Part shown: piece after piece, positions 26,189 to 34,492 of the stretch
Numbering within the stretch: the stretch's first letter is position 1
How the letters are laid out: each line of letters opens with the position of its first letter
From: Curtobacterium sp. ER1/6
Lineage (GTDB): Bacteria > Actinomycetota > Actinomycetes > Actinomycetales > Microbacteriaceae
DNA length: 64,000 nt
Assembly (NCBI RefSeq): GCF_001742745.1
Contig: NZ_MJAK01000004.1
Location: 62,001-126,000 of the forward strand
Direction of reading: 5' to 3'
Made by a program: the position numbers and the translations under genes
Notes under the pieces: model-generated
What the model saw: only the letters and a program-made list of their open reading frames with translations
Told to the model about the DNA's origin: nothing
The model's database searches: none

Positions 26189-26243
26189 CGACCTTCGGCG
26201 CTGCGCTGACGAAGGCCATCCCGCTCGACGTCAACGCCATTTG
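26187..26243 (+). repeat. Degenerate duplicate of the rplA 3' end
   Basis: Directly after the rplA stop, the word GACGACCTTCGGC and then the codons for IPLDVNAI plus a stop recur (26213-26243), with two synonymous changes and a 13-bp insertion relative to 26143-26188. It has no start codon and is best read as a duplication scar. Confidence 0.8.
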
Positions 26244-26263
26244 ATCCACTGATCAGTCCCAGG

Positions 26264-26291
26264 AGGCCCGCACCGACCACGGTGCGGGCCT
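26264..26291 (+). terminator. Terminator of rplK-rplA
   Basis: GGCCCGCACC pairs with GGTGCGGGCC around a 6-nt loop (26265-26290), with an extra A:T pair and a TTCCTGCGTT tail. Confidence 0.8.
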
Positions 26292-26329
26292 TCCTGCGTT
26301 CCCGGGCCCGGGCCGGATAGCGTGGGCTC

Positions 26330-26938
26330 GTGCGGACCCTCGTGAACTCCCTGCGCCTCGTCGTGGTCATCCTCGTCGTCGTCGCGATCGTGGCGCAGTG
26401 GCTCGTGAGCATGCGCACGCCGCAGTACTCGCCGTTCAACTTCTTCGGGTACTTCACGATCCAGTCGAACGTGTTCGTGGCGGTCGCCTTCGCCGTCGCC
26501 CTCGTGTCCGCCGCCCGTCGGAAGCGCGCCGACCTCGTCGTGAGCCTGCTGCGCGCGGCGGCGACGGTGTACATCGCCACCACGGGCCTCGTGTACAACA
26601 CCCTGCTCACCAACGTCGACGTCTCGACCTCGGTGTCGTGGTCGAACGACGTGCTGCACCGGGTCGTGCCGGTCTGGATCGTGCTCGACTGGCTGCTCTT
26701 CTCCGACCGTGCCCGGCTCCGGCTCCGGCACGTGTGGTGGTTCCTGGTCTACCCGGCCGTGTGGCTCGTCGTCGTGCTGGTCCGCGGCGCGACGGACGGC
26801 TGGGTGCCGTACCCGTTCCTGTCGCCGTCCCTCGGGTACGGCGTGGTCGCGCTCTACTGCCTCGGCATCGGGGTGTTCATCGCGCTCACGGGCATCCTGG
26901 TGATCGGGATCAGCCGGTTGCGGACCCTGCGCGTCTAG
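26330..26938 (+). CDS. Pr6Pr family membrane protein
   Basis: This 202-residue protein has six hydrophobic helices. It shows the features of the Pr6Pr family (related to FAR-17a/AIG1-like proteins): NFFGYFTIQSNVFV after helix 1, TGLVYNTLL, NDVLHRVVPVWIVLDWLLF and WFLVYPAVWLVVVLVRG. The conserved His in DVLHRVVP and Tyr-Pro in VYPAVW are typical. Some relatives hydrolyse lipid esters, but the bacterial role is unknown. The GTG start at 26330 follows the ribosomal terminator. Its stop codon overlaps that of the convergent nuclease gene in a palindrome (26930-26943). Confidence 0.85.
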   Translation: MRTLVNSLRLVVVILVVVAIVAQWLVSMRTPQYSPFNFFGYFTIQSNVFVAVAFAVALVSAARRKRADLVVSLLRAAATVYIATTGLVYNTLLTNVDVSTSVSWSNDVLHRVVPVWIVLDWLLFSDRARLRLRHVWWFLVYPAVWLVVVLVRGATDGWVPYPFLSPSLGYGVVALYCLGIGVFIALTGILVIGISRLRTLRV

Positions 26939-27636
26939 ACGCGGAACGCCCGCAGCTTGTCGAGCACCAGGTCGGCGAGCTGGACGAGTCCACGGATCTG
27001 GTCGTCGTCGCGGTCGACCCACCGGCACTCGGGTTCGTCGGCGACCGGGACGAACTCGTCGTGACGCTCCCAGACGAACAGGGTGCGGTCGGCGCCGAGC
27101 ACGTACTGCTGCCACCACACCTGGCGCAGGTAGTGCCGCGGGATGCTGCGCCAGCCCTTGCCGGTCGTCTTGATCTCGGCGAGCACGAGTCGCTGCGAGG
27201 CGTCGTACCCGACCCCGTCCGGTGTGGCGAGGTGGGCGCGGTTCGTGCTCGCGTGGAACAGGTGGGCCGAGGGCTCGATGCCGTGCGTCGCCGCGACCCA
27301 GGCGGCGATGACCGGTTCGCGGTCCTTGCCGTGCTCGGTGAACGCGTTGCCGGAGAACCGGGAGCCGTAGCGCTTGTCGGCGACGACGGCTTCGACGGCG
27401 CGCAGCGAGGCGAGCCGGGCGACGTCGGTCGCGGTGATGCCCATCGCCCTCGCCCGGAGCCAGGCGACGCGGTCCGACGAGTGCGCGACGATGCGGTCGG
27501 TGTGCCCGCGGAGCGCGGTGAACGCACCGGAGGCCGCGGCGGACCGCGTACCGGACGGGACCGGCGAGGCGGGCGCGGGGCGCTCCTCCAGGCCGGGGTC
27601 CAGGTCGCCCCACAGGGTGGGCTGCACGATCGTCAC
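26935..27636 (-). CDS. YqaJ-like (lambda exonuclease-type) nuclease
   Basis: This 233-residue protein has the YqaJ/lambda-exonuclease core. It contains GITATDVARLA, a conserved FTEHGKDREPVIAAWVA with the motif glutamate, then ATPDGVGYD (catalytic Asp) and LAEIKTTGKGW (ExK), followed by HYLRQVWWQQYVLGAD. These are the PD-(D/E)XK nuclease residues in order, so activity is plausible. YqaJ proteins usually act with phage recombinases; none is nearby. The GTG at 27636 gives VTIVQPTLWGD. It may be a domesticated or DNA-repair nuclease. Confidence 0.8.
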   Translation of the reverse strand: MTIVQPTLWGDLDPGLEERPAPASPVPSGTRSAAASGAFTALRGHTDRIVAHSSDRVAWLRARAMGITATDVARLASLRAVEAVVADKRYGSRFSGNAFTEHGKDREPVIAAWVAATHGIEPSAHLFHASTNRAHLATPDGVGYDASQRLVLAEIKTTGKGWRSIPRHYLRQVWWQQYVLGADRTLFVWERHDEFVPVADEPECRWVDRDDDQIRGLVQLADLVLDKLRAFRV

Positions 27637-27695
27637 CCGACGATTCTCACCCCGCGCGCCGACACGGTGGTAACCGACGCGCGCTCCTTCCGCCG

Positions 27696-28907
27696 TCAGG
27701 AGACCAGCGCGCGTCCCTCGGCGTACGCCACGAGCTCGTCGACCCCGGCGGGGGAGGGCGCGTAGCCGATCGCCAGTGCTGCAGCGCCCTGCAGTGCGGC
27801 GACGGAGCCGGCACGCGACTGCGCGATCACGAGGTGCTCGGTGGCGAGGGGCGTGGAGCGGGCGTAGACGACCTCGCGGACGCCGGCGAGCAGGTGCTCC
27901 CCGGCGCGCGTGATGGACCCGCCGAGCGTGATGACCGACGGGTTGACCAGGGACACGCACGTGGCGAGGACCTCGCCGATGTCGCGGCCCGCCTGCCGCA
28001 CGGCGCCGATGGCGTCGAGCTCGGCCCGGTTCACCAGGTCGATGACGTCACCGCTCGTGTGCACGTCGTGGCCCTTCGCCCGCAGGGCACGGGCGATGGC
28101 GGGGCCGGACGCCACGGCCTCCAGGCAGCCGGTGTTGCCGCAGTGGCACGGCACGTCCCCGGCGCGCGAGACCCGGACGTGCCCGATGTCGCCGGCCGTG
28201 CCCTGCGCGCCGCGGCGGAGCTGCCCGTCCGAGACGATCCCGGAGCCGATGCCCGTGGCGACCTTCACGAAGAGCAGGTGGTCGACGTCCGGCCAGCCGT
28301 GCTGGCGCTCCCCGAGGGCCGCGATGTTGACGTCGTTGTCGAGCAGGACGTGGGCCGCGACGTGTCCGCGGAGCCACCCGGGGACGTCGAAGCCGTCCCA
28401 CCCGGGCATGATCGGCGGGTTCGCCGGGCGTCCAGTGGAGAACTCGACCGGACCGGGGACGCCGATGCCGATCGCGATGACGTCGTCGCGCGACCGACCG
28501 ACCTCGTCGAGCAGCACGTCCACCGTCTCGACGAGCCACGTGAGCGTCGGGACGGGGCCGGCGGCGATGTCGATGCGGGCCTCGCGCACGGCGAGGGTGG
28601 TGGCGGTGAGGTCCGTCACCGCGACGCGTCCGTGCGAGGCCCCGAGGTCGGCGGCGACCACCAGTCGGGCGCCGGGCACCAGCGCGACCCGCGCGGGCGG
28701 GCGACCACCGGTGGACGCTGCCGTCTCGACCGGGCCGACGAGCCCGACGTCGATGAGGGCGTCGAGGCGCACAGCGATCGTCGAGCGTGCGAGTCCCGTC
28801 AGGGCGGCCAGCTCCGCCCGGGTCCGCGGCACGCCGTCGCGGAGGATCTGGAAGAGCTCGCTCGTCCCGACCGGAGGCGACGCTGCCGTCCGGGTGAAGT
28901 CGACCAT
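27696..28907 (-). CDS. ROK family transcriptional repressor
   Basis: This 403-residue protein has an N-terminal winged helix (RTRAELAALTGLARSTIAVRLDAL, about residues 28-51) and a C-terminal ROK sugar-kinase-like domain. The latter contains VAADLGASHGRVAV, LLDNDVNIAALGE, TGIGSGIV and the zinc motif CHCGNTGCLEAVASG. ROK repressors sense sugars or sugar phosphates. It is divergent from the isomerase/dehydrogenase/ABC locus, so it most likely controls that locus and itself. The ATG at 28907 is chosen over longer forms that would run into the shared control region. Confidence 0.9.
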   Translation of the reverse strand: MVDFTRTAASPPVGTSELFQILRDGVPRTRAELAALTGLARSTIAVRLDALIDVGLVGPVETAASTGGRPPARVALVPGARLVVAADLGASHGRVAVTDLTATTLAVREARIDIAAGPVPTLTWLVETVDVLLDEVGRSRDDVIAIGIGVPGPVEFSTGRPANPPIMPGWDGFDVPGWLRGHVAAHVLLDNDVNIAALGERQHGWPDVDHLLFVKVATGIGSGIVSDGQLRRGAQGTAGDIGHVRVSRAGDVPCHCGNTGCLEAVASGPAIARALRAKGHDVHTSGDVIDLVNRAELDAIGAVRQAGRDIGEVLATCVSLVNPSVITLGGSITRAGEHLLAGVREVVYARSTPLATEHLVIAQSRAGSVAALQGAAALAIGYAPSPAGVDELVAYAEGRALVS

Positions 28908-28944
28908 GCCGGGAGTGAAGCACACATCGATCGCGCCACGCAAC

Positions 28945-28971
28945 GAAGGTTGTCGAGGAGCTCGCAACTTC
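28945..28971. promoter_or_regulatory. Candidate ROK operator
   Basis: GAAGGTTG (28945-28952) and CAACTTC (28965-28971) form near-matching inverted arms around CGAG-GAG-CTCG (28954-28964). The palindrome has one bulged base and one missing base. It lies 4 bp upstream of the -35 box for the catabolic genes and 38 bp from the ROK start codon. Confidence 0.4.
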
Positions 28972-28974
28972 TGC

Positions 28975-29003
28975 TTGACCGCCGACAGAAGCGGCCATAG
29001 TGT
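28975..29003 (+). promoter_or_regulatory. Strong sigma-70-type promoter of the sugar locus
   Basis: TTGACC (28975-28980) and TAGTGT (28998-29003) are separated by exactly 17 bp. CTTCTG ... CAGAAG flanks the -35 box as a second possible operator. Confidence 0.7.
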
Positions 29004-29050
29004 TCCCCTCGATCAGTGACGATCCACCATCTCGACGAGGAGAACCCCTG

Positions 29051-29797
29051 GTGACCCAACCCCTCTCGGTCCAGCTCTACACGGTGCGCGACGCCCTCTC
29101 GGCGGACCTGCCCGGCACCCTCCGCCGCATCGCCTCCATCGGCTACACGAACGTCGAGGCCTTCAGGTACGTCGAGCACGCCGAGGAACTGCGCGACGCC
29201 CTGGCCGACGCCGGCCTGCGGGCACCGAGCGGGCACGCCCGGCTGCTGGACGCCGGCGAGCAGGACCTCGAGCGCATCATGCACGCCAGCACGACGATCG
29301 GGATGCAGACGCTCATCGACCCGCACATCGACGAGGCCCGCTGGACGACCCGCGAGGACGTCGAGGCGATCGCCCGCGAGCTCAGCACCCTCGCCCCCCG
29401 TGCCGCCGACCACGGGCTCGTGCTCGGGTACCACAACCACGCGTTCGAGTTCTCGAACCGCATCGACGGGGTCAGCGCCTACCAGGTGTTCGCGGACGCC
29501 CTGTCCGACGACGTCGTGCTCGAACTCGACACCTACTGGGTCACGGTCGGCGGCGACGACCCGGTCGCGGTCATCGGCCGGTACGGCGACAAGGTGCGGT
29601 TCCTGCACGTCAAGGACGGCGACGGCTCGCACGACGACAAGCGGCAGGTCGCCGTGGGGAACGGCGTCATGCCGATCCGCGACATCGTCGCCGCGGCACC
29701 GGACGCGCAGCACGTCGTCGAGCTCGACGACCACGAGGGCGACGTCTTCCAGGCCGTCACCGACTCGTACACGTTCCTCGAGGGCGTCCGCGCATGA
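29051..29797 (+). CDS. Sugar phosphate isomerase/epimerase, xylose-isomerase-like TIM barrel
   Basis: This 248-residue protein belongs to the AP-endonuclease-2/IolE/IolI-type TIM-barrel family. Metal-ligand motifs are seen in GYHNHAFEF, ELDTYWVTVGG, FLHVKDG and VVELDDHEGD. The opening LSVQLYTVRDAL and IGYTNVEAF are typical. It would interconvert keto sugars or inositol-like intermediates; the substrate is unknown. The GTG at 29051 follows GACGAGGAG. It overlaps the next gene by 4 bp (ATGA). Confidence 0.88.
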   Translation: MTQPLSVQLYTVRDALSADLPGTLRRIASIGYTNVEAFRYVEHAEELRDALADAGLRAPSGHARLLDAGEQDLERIMHASTTIGMQTLIDPHIDEARWTTREDVEAIARELSTLAPRAADHGLVLGYHNHAFEFSNRIDGVSAYQVFADALSDDVVLELDTYWVTVGGDDPVAVIGRYGDKVRFLHVKDGDGSHDDKRQVAVGNGVMPIRDIVAAAPDAQHVVELDDHEGDVFQAVTDSYTFLEGVRA

Positions 29798-30942
29798 CCG
29801 ACACCACCACGGCGGCCGGTGAGCAGGGGACGACCACGCAGCGCACCGGTCCGGTCGGGGTCGGCGTCATCGGCGCCGGCGTCATCTCCGACCAGTACCT
29901 GTCCAACCTCACCGTGTTCCCCGACGTCGAGGTCCGGTTCATCGCCGACATCGACCTCGACCGCGCCGCCGCCCAGGCCGGGAAGTGGGGCGTCCCCGGG
30001 TCGGGGACCGTCGAGCAGCTCCTGGCGGACGACGACATCGAGATCGTCGTCAACCTGACCATCCCCGCCGCCCACGTCGAGGTCGCGCTGCAGGTGCTGG
30101 CCGCCGGCAAGCACGTGTGGGGCGAGAAGCCCTACGCGCTCGACCGCACGAGCGCCGCGCAGCTCCGCGACGCCGCGGCCGCTGCCGGCAAGACCGTCAG
30201 CGTCGCACCGGACACCTTCCTCGGTGCCGGCCTGCAGACCGCGCTCCGCACGATCCGCGACGGCCGGATCGGCGCCCCGCTCAACGGTCTGACGCTCTTC
30301 CAGAGCCCCGGCCCGGAGTCGTGGCACCCGAGCCCCGAGTTCCTGTTCGCGTACGGCGCGGGTCCGCTGTTCGACATCGGCCCGTACTACATCACCACGC
30401 TCGTGCAGGTCTTCGGTCCGGTCGAGAAGGTCACGGCCACCGCGTCGAGGTCCCGTGCCACGCGCACGATCGGCTCCGGCCCGAAGGCGGGCACCGAGTT
30501 CCCCGTCGACGTGCCGACGAACCACTCCGCGCTCATCCAGTTCGCCAGCGGCGCGAGCGCGCAGAGCGTGTTCTCGTTCGAGTCCGACCGGGGCCGGACC
30601 GGCTTCGTCGAGATCGCGGGGGAGCAGGGCACCGTCGTGTTCCCGGACCCGAACAACTTCGACGGCGACACCGAGCTCTACGCGCACGGCGCCGAGGAGC
30701 CCGAGACGATCCCCGCCGTGGGCTCCACCTACTCGCGCGGCACCGGCGTGGTGGACCTCGCCCGCTCGATCCGTGCCGGGCGGGAGAACCGGGTCCCCGG
30801 CGCCCTCGCCTTCCACGTCCTCGACGTGATGGTCTCCATCGCCGAGGCCGCCGAACGTGGTGAGACCGTGCTCGTCGAGAGCACGGTCGAGCCCTCCCCG
30901 ACCCTCCCCGAGGGTTGGGACCCCGCGGAGCAGACCCTCTGA
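29794..30942 (+). CDS. Gfo/Idh/MocA family oxidoreductase
   Basis: This 382-residue NAD(P)-dependent dehydrogenase has an N-terminal Rossmann fold (GVGVIGAGVISDQYLSNL, about residues 24-41) and the family's catalytic-loop motif WGEKPYALD (EKP, about residue 109-117). Its C-terminal substrate domain includes GPLFDIGPYYI. It should oxidise or reduce a cyclic polyol or sugar and is coupled to the isomerase by an ATGA overlap. The first 20 residues are disordered. Confidence 0.9.
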   Translation: MTDTTTAAGEQGTTTQRTGPVGVGVIGAGVISDQYLSNLTVFPDVEVRFIADIDLDRAAAQAGKWGVPGSGTVEQLLADDDIEIVVNLTIPAAHVEVALQVLAAGKHVWGEKPYALDRTSAAQLRDAAAAAGKTVSVAPDTFLGAGLQTALRTIRDGRIGAPLNGLTLFQSPGPESWHPSPEFLFAYGAGPLFDIGPYYITTLVQVFGPVEKVTATASRSRATRTIGSGPKAGTEFPVDVPTNHSALIQFASGASAQSVFSFESDRGRTGFVEIAGEQGTVVFPDPNNFDGDTELYAHGAEEPETIPAVGSTYSRGTGVVDLARSIRAGRENRVPGALAFHVLDVMVSIAEAAERGETVLVESTVEPSPTLPEGWDPAEQTL

Positions 30943-31053
30943 CCCGCCCGCGGGCCGCACCGTCGCGGTCCGCACGCGGGACCGGCTGCACCCCGCACCC
31001 GACACAGCAGCACCACCCTCAGCACCATCTCAACGACGAGAAAGTAGAGAGTC

Positions 31054-32355
31054 ATGCGCACTGCCATCCGCGCACTGGCCATCACCGCGGCCGCGGCACT
31101 CACCGTGACCGGCCTGGCGGCCTGCTCCTCCGGGTCGTCCGGTTCCTCCGGCGACTCGAAGACGCTCACGTACTGGGCGTCGAACCAGGGCACGTCCCTG
31201 CAGAACGACAAGGAGGTGCTCACCCCCGTCCTCGAGAAGTTCACCAAGGAGACCGGGATCAAGGTGAACCTCCAGGTCATCGGCTGGAACGACCTGCAGA
31301 CGAAGATCACCACCGCCGTCACCTCGGGCCAGGGCCCCGACGTGGTCAACATCGGCAACACCTGGGCGACCTCGCTCCAGGCCACCGGCGCCTTCCAGGA
31401 CTTCGGCGACTCGGAGATGCAGGCGATCGGTGGCGCCGACAAGTTCGGCAAGGTCGCGCTCTCCACCGGTGGCGCTCCGGGCAAGACCGTCACGAGCGTC
31501 CCGCTCTACGGCCTCGCGTACGGGCTCTACTACAACAAGCAGATGTTCAAGGACGCCGGTCTCGATGCCCCGACCTCGTGGGAGGACCTGACGGCGGACG
31601 CGAAGAAGCTGACCTCCGGCGACCAGTACGGCTTCACCATCGCCGGTGGGTCGTACACCGAGAACGCGCACTTCGCGTTCATCAACTCGGCGCAGAACGG
31701 CGGCGAGTGGTTCGACAAGGACGGCAAGCCGACGTTCACCCAGAAGGCGAACGTCGACGGCATCAAGCGCTACCTCGACCTGATGCAGTCGGACAAGGTC
31801 GTCAACACCTCGAACGCCCAGTACGACAACGGCACGCAGGCGGTCTCGGACTTCGCGAACAAGAAGGCCGCGATGATGCTCACGCAGAACAACGCCAACG
31901 CGACGATCACGTCGAACGGCATGTCCGCCGACGACTTCGGTGTGGTGCCCTTCCCGGCGCCGCAGGGTGCGGAGGACATCGCGTCCTTCCCGGCCGGCAT
32001 CAACCTCTCGATCTTCAAGAACACGAAGAACAAGGACGGTGCGCTGAAGTTCGTCAAGTTCATGACGAGCGAGGAGACCCAGACCACGCTCGACAAGCCG
32101 TACTCGGCACTGCCGGTGCTCGCCTCCGCCGCCGACTCGGTCACCGACGAGCAGACGAAGACGTTCCTCGACATCTACAACAACAAGGCGAAGCCGCTCC
32201 CGCTGGTGCCCGCCGAGGACCAGTTCGAGTCGACGGTCGGCAAGGCGATGAACGACATGTTCGCCAAGATCGCGACCGGCGGCACGGTGTCGGACAGCGA
32301 CATCAAGACCGCGCTGCAGACCGCGCAGGACCAGGTCTCGCAGTCGGTCGGTTAG
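31054..32355 (+). CDS. Sugar ABC transporter substrate-binding lipoprotein
   Basis: This 433-residue protein starts with a lipoprotein signal (MRTAIRALAI...LTVTGLAACSSG, lipobox LAAC with Cys near residue 24) and a Ser/Gly linker. The rest is a cluster B extracellular solute-binding fold: KTLTYWASNQ, TSGQGPDVVNIGNTWA, GLAYGLYYNK, and FPAGINLSIFKNTKNKDGALKFVKFM. It captures the transported carbohydrate at the outer face for the two permeases that follow. A hairpin separates it from the permeases. Confidence 0.93.
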   Translation: MRTAIRALAITAAAALTVTGLAACSSGSSGSSGDSKTLTYWASNQGTSLQNDKEVLTPVLEKFTKETGIKVNLQVIGWNDLQTKITTAVTSGQGPDVVNIGNTWATSLQATGAFQDFGDSEMQAIGGADKFGKVALSTGGAPGKTVTSVPLYGLAYGLYYNKQMFKDAGLDAPTSWEDLTADAKKLTSGDQYGFTIAGGSYTENAHFAFINSAQNGGEWFDKDGKPTFTQKANVDGIKRYLDLMQSDKVVNTSNAQYDNGTQAVSDFANKKAAMMLTQNNANATITSNGMSADDFGVVPFPAPQGAEDIASFPAGINLSIFKNTKNKDGALKFVKFMTSEETQTTLDKPYSALPVLASAADSVTDEQTKTFLDIYNNKAKPLPLVPAEDQFESTVGKAMNDMFAKIATGGTVSDSDIKTALQTAQDQVSQSVG

Positions 32356-32362
32356 TCGGCCT

Positions 32363-32403
32363 GGAGGCCCGGGTCGCGTCCGCCAGGACGCGTCCGGGCC
32401 TCC
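32363..32403 (+). terminator. Partial terminator between binding protein and permeases
   Basis: GGAGGCCCGG (32363-32372) pairs with CCGGGCCTCC, and inner bases pair to extend the stem, around a short GCCA loop. This position typically lets the binding protein be made in excess of the permeases. Confidence 0.6.
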
Positions 32404-32529
32404 TCCTCCCGCACCCGGCCCCGTGCCGGGGGTGAGCGCATCGGCTCACGCACGCCGCGCCTCCCGACCGCTGCCACGGTCCCGGGTCGCGAAGCACCGA
32501 TCCCCCCTCCTGCCGGAAGGCCCCCACCC

Positions 32530-33525
32530 ATGACCACCTCGGTCCTGCCCGAATCCGAGCGCATCGACCTGACCCGCACGAAGGCCCCGACGCTCTCGGG
32601 GCCGCAGCCGGGGCGCAAGCCCAAGCGCCACTGGCTGCCGTACGCGCTGGTCGCGCCCGCGATCCTCTTCGAACTGCTCATCCACATCGTGCCGATGCTC
32701 ACCGGCATCTGGATCTCGTTCGTCCAGCTCACCAAGTACTTCATCGCGAACTGGGGCGCAGCGCCCTTCGCGGGCCTCCGCAACTACTCGGTCGCGGTCG
32801 ACTTCGACCAGGCGATCGGCCAGGGCGTCCTCAACTCGTTCCTGATCACCTGCGGCTACACGATCATCGTCGTGGCGCTCTCGTGGACCTTCGGCATGGC
32901 CGCCGCCGTCGCGCTGCAGAAGCCGTTCAAGGGACAGGGGCTGTTCCGCACCCTGTTCCTGGTGCCCTACGCACTGCCGATGTACGCCGGCATCATCACC
33001 TGGAAGTTCATGCTCCAGCGCGACTCCGGCGCGGTGAACCACGTCCTCGTCGACCAGCTCGGGCTGTTCGGCGGGCAGGGCCCGTTCTGGCTCATCGGCA
33101 GCAACGCGTTCGTCTCGGTCGTCGTCGTGGCGATCTGGAAGACGTGGCCGTTCGCGTTCCTCATGCTCATGGCGGGCCTGCAGTCCGTGCCGAACGACGT
33201 CTACGAGGCCGCCTCGGTCGACGGGGCGAAGGCGTTCCGGCAGTGGCGCTCCATCACGCTCCCGATGGTGCGTCCGGTCAACGTGACGCTCGTGCTCGTG
33301 ATGTTCCTCTGGACGTTCAACGACTTCAACACGCCGTTCGTGCTGTTCGGTTCGACCGCGCAGCCGCCGGCCGCCGACCTGCTCAGCTTCCACATCTACA
33401 ACGCGTCGTTCATCACCTGGAACTTCGGCTCCGGGGCCGCGATGAGCGTCCTGCTCCTGCTCTTCCTGCTCATCGTCACCGGCATCTACCTGGCCGTGAC
33501 CAACCGGAGGTCCGTCCGTGCGTGA
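32530..33525 (+). CDS. Carbohydrate ABC transporter permease, MalF type
   Basis: This 331-residue inner-membrane protein has a 35-residue basic N-terminus and six transmembrane helices. It shows the ATPase-coupling EAA loop EAASVDGAKAFRQWRSITLPM-like segment around residue 225-245. It is the first of a permease pair. RBS-like GGAAGG lies 10 bases before the ATG. The 174-bp gap before it holds the hairpin after the binding-protein gene. Confidence 0.92.
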   Translation: MTTSVLPESERIDLTRTKAPTLSGPQPGRKPKRHWLPYALVAPAILFELLIHIVPMLTGIWISFVQLTKYFIANWGAAPFAGLRNYSVAVDFDQAIGQGVLNSFLITCGYTIIVVALSWTFGMAAAVALQKPFKGQGLFRTLFLVPYALPMYAGIITWKFMLQRDSGAVNHVLVDQLGLFGGQGPFWLIGSNAFVSVVVVAIWKTWPFAFLMLMAGLQSVPNDVYEAASVDGAKAFRQWRSITLPMVRPVNVTLVLVMFLWTFNDFNTPFVLFGSTAQPPAADLLSFHIYNASFITWNFGSGAAMSVLLLLFLLIVTGIYLAVTNRRSVRA

Positions 33526-34357
33526 GACACTCGGCGCCAAGTCGTTCAAGATCGTCACGATCGTCCTGCTGACGCTCTTCACGGTCGTCCCGCTCTACGT
33601 CATGGTCACCACGGCCATGAAGCCGCTCGGCGACGTGCAGAACAACTTCACGTGGATCCCGACGAACATCATCTTCCAGCCGTTCATCGACATGTGGTCG
33701 ACCGTCCCGCTGGCGAAGTACTTCGTCAACTCGCTCGTCGTCTGCACCGTGGCGACCGTCTTCTCGCTCATCATCGCGACGTTCGCCGCCTACGGCGTCT
33801 CGCGGTGGAACTTCAGGGGCAAGAGCACGTTCACCACGGCGGTGCTCTCGACGCAGATGTTCCCCGGCGTGCTGTTCCTGCTGCCGCTGTTCCTCATCTT
33901 CACGAACCTCGGCAACGCGCTCGGCATCCAGCTCGTCGGCTCGTGGCTCGGCCTGATCATCACCTACCTGACGTTCACGCTGCCGTTCTCGATCTGGATG
34001 CTCTCCGGGTACTTCGAGACGATCCCGCGCGAGCTCGACGAGGCCGCGATGGTCGACGGTTCCGGCCCGATGGGTGCGCTGTTCCGCGTCATCCTGCCCT
34101 CGGCCCGCCCGGGTCTGGTGGCCGTCGGGATCTACTCGTTCATGACGGCGTGGGGCGAGGTGCTCTTCGCGTCGGTCATGACGAACGGCGACGGGCAGCT
34201 GCTCGCGAACGGTCTGCAGCAGTACTCCACGCAGACGAACGTGTACTGGAACCAGATCATGGCGGCGTCGCTCGTGGTGTCGATCCCGGTCGTGGTCGCG
34301 TTCCTCATCGTGCAGCGCCAGTTCGTGGCCGGCCTGACCGCGGGTGCGGTGAAGTAG
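33518..34357 (+). CDS. Carbohydrate ABC transporter permease, MalG type
   Basis: This 279-residue protein has six transmembrane helices and an EAA loop DEAAMVDGSGPMGALFRVIL around residue 180-199. The GTG start at 33518 overlaps the first permease by 8 bp, indicating coupled translation and a heterodimeric channel. No ATP-binding subunit follows; a multitask MsmK/UgpC-type ATPase elsewhere in the genome is expected. Confidence 0.92.
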   Translation: MRETLGAKSFKIVTIVLLTLFTVVPLYVMVTTAMKPLGDVQNNFTWIPTNIIFQPFIDMWSTVPLAKYFVNSLVVCTVATVFSLIIATFAAYGVSRWNFRGKSTFTTAVLSTQMFPGVLFLLPLFLIFTNLGNALGIQLVGSWLGLIITYLTFTLPFSIWMLSGYFETIPRELDEAAMVDGSGPMGALFRVILPSARPGLVAVGIYSFMTAWGEVLFASVMTNGDGQLLANGLQQYSTQTNVYWNQIMAASLVVSIPVVVAFLIVQRQFVAGLTAGAVK

Positions 34358-34397
34358 GGCGCTGCCGGCTGCTCCGGCCGGCCGGGCCGGTGAGCCC

Positions 34398-34464
34398 GAG
34401 GCTCGGCTCGGCGGACACTTTCGCGGCAACACACCCGCGAAAGTGTCCGCCTGTCCGAGCCTCG
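34398..34464. repeat. Composite hairpin repeat (nested inverted repeats)
   Basis: An inner 16-bp perfect stem (34411-34426 with 34435-34450, 8-nt loop) is enclosed by an outer stem CGAGGCTCGG / CCGAGCCTCG (34398-34407 with 34455-34464). The arms contain CTCGG-CT-GCG-ACACTT, resembling the elements at 42325-42396 and 43437-43506. It may also end the transporter transcript. Confidence 0.75.
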
Positions 34465-34492
34465 CCCGATCGACGACCGACAGGATGGACGC

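Noticed and set aside
26935..28907. Prophage or integrative element suggested by the YqaJ nuclease
   Set aside because: No integrase, recombinase, structural gene or att-like repeat is nearby.
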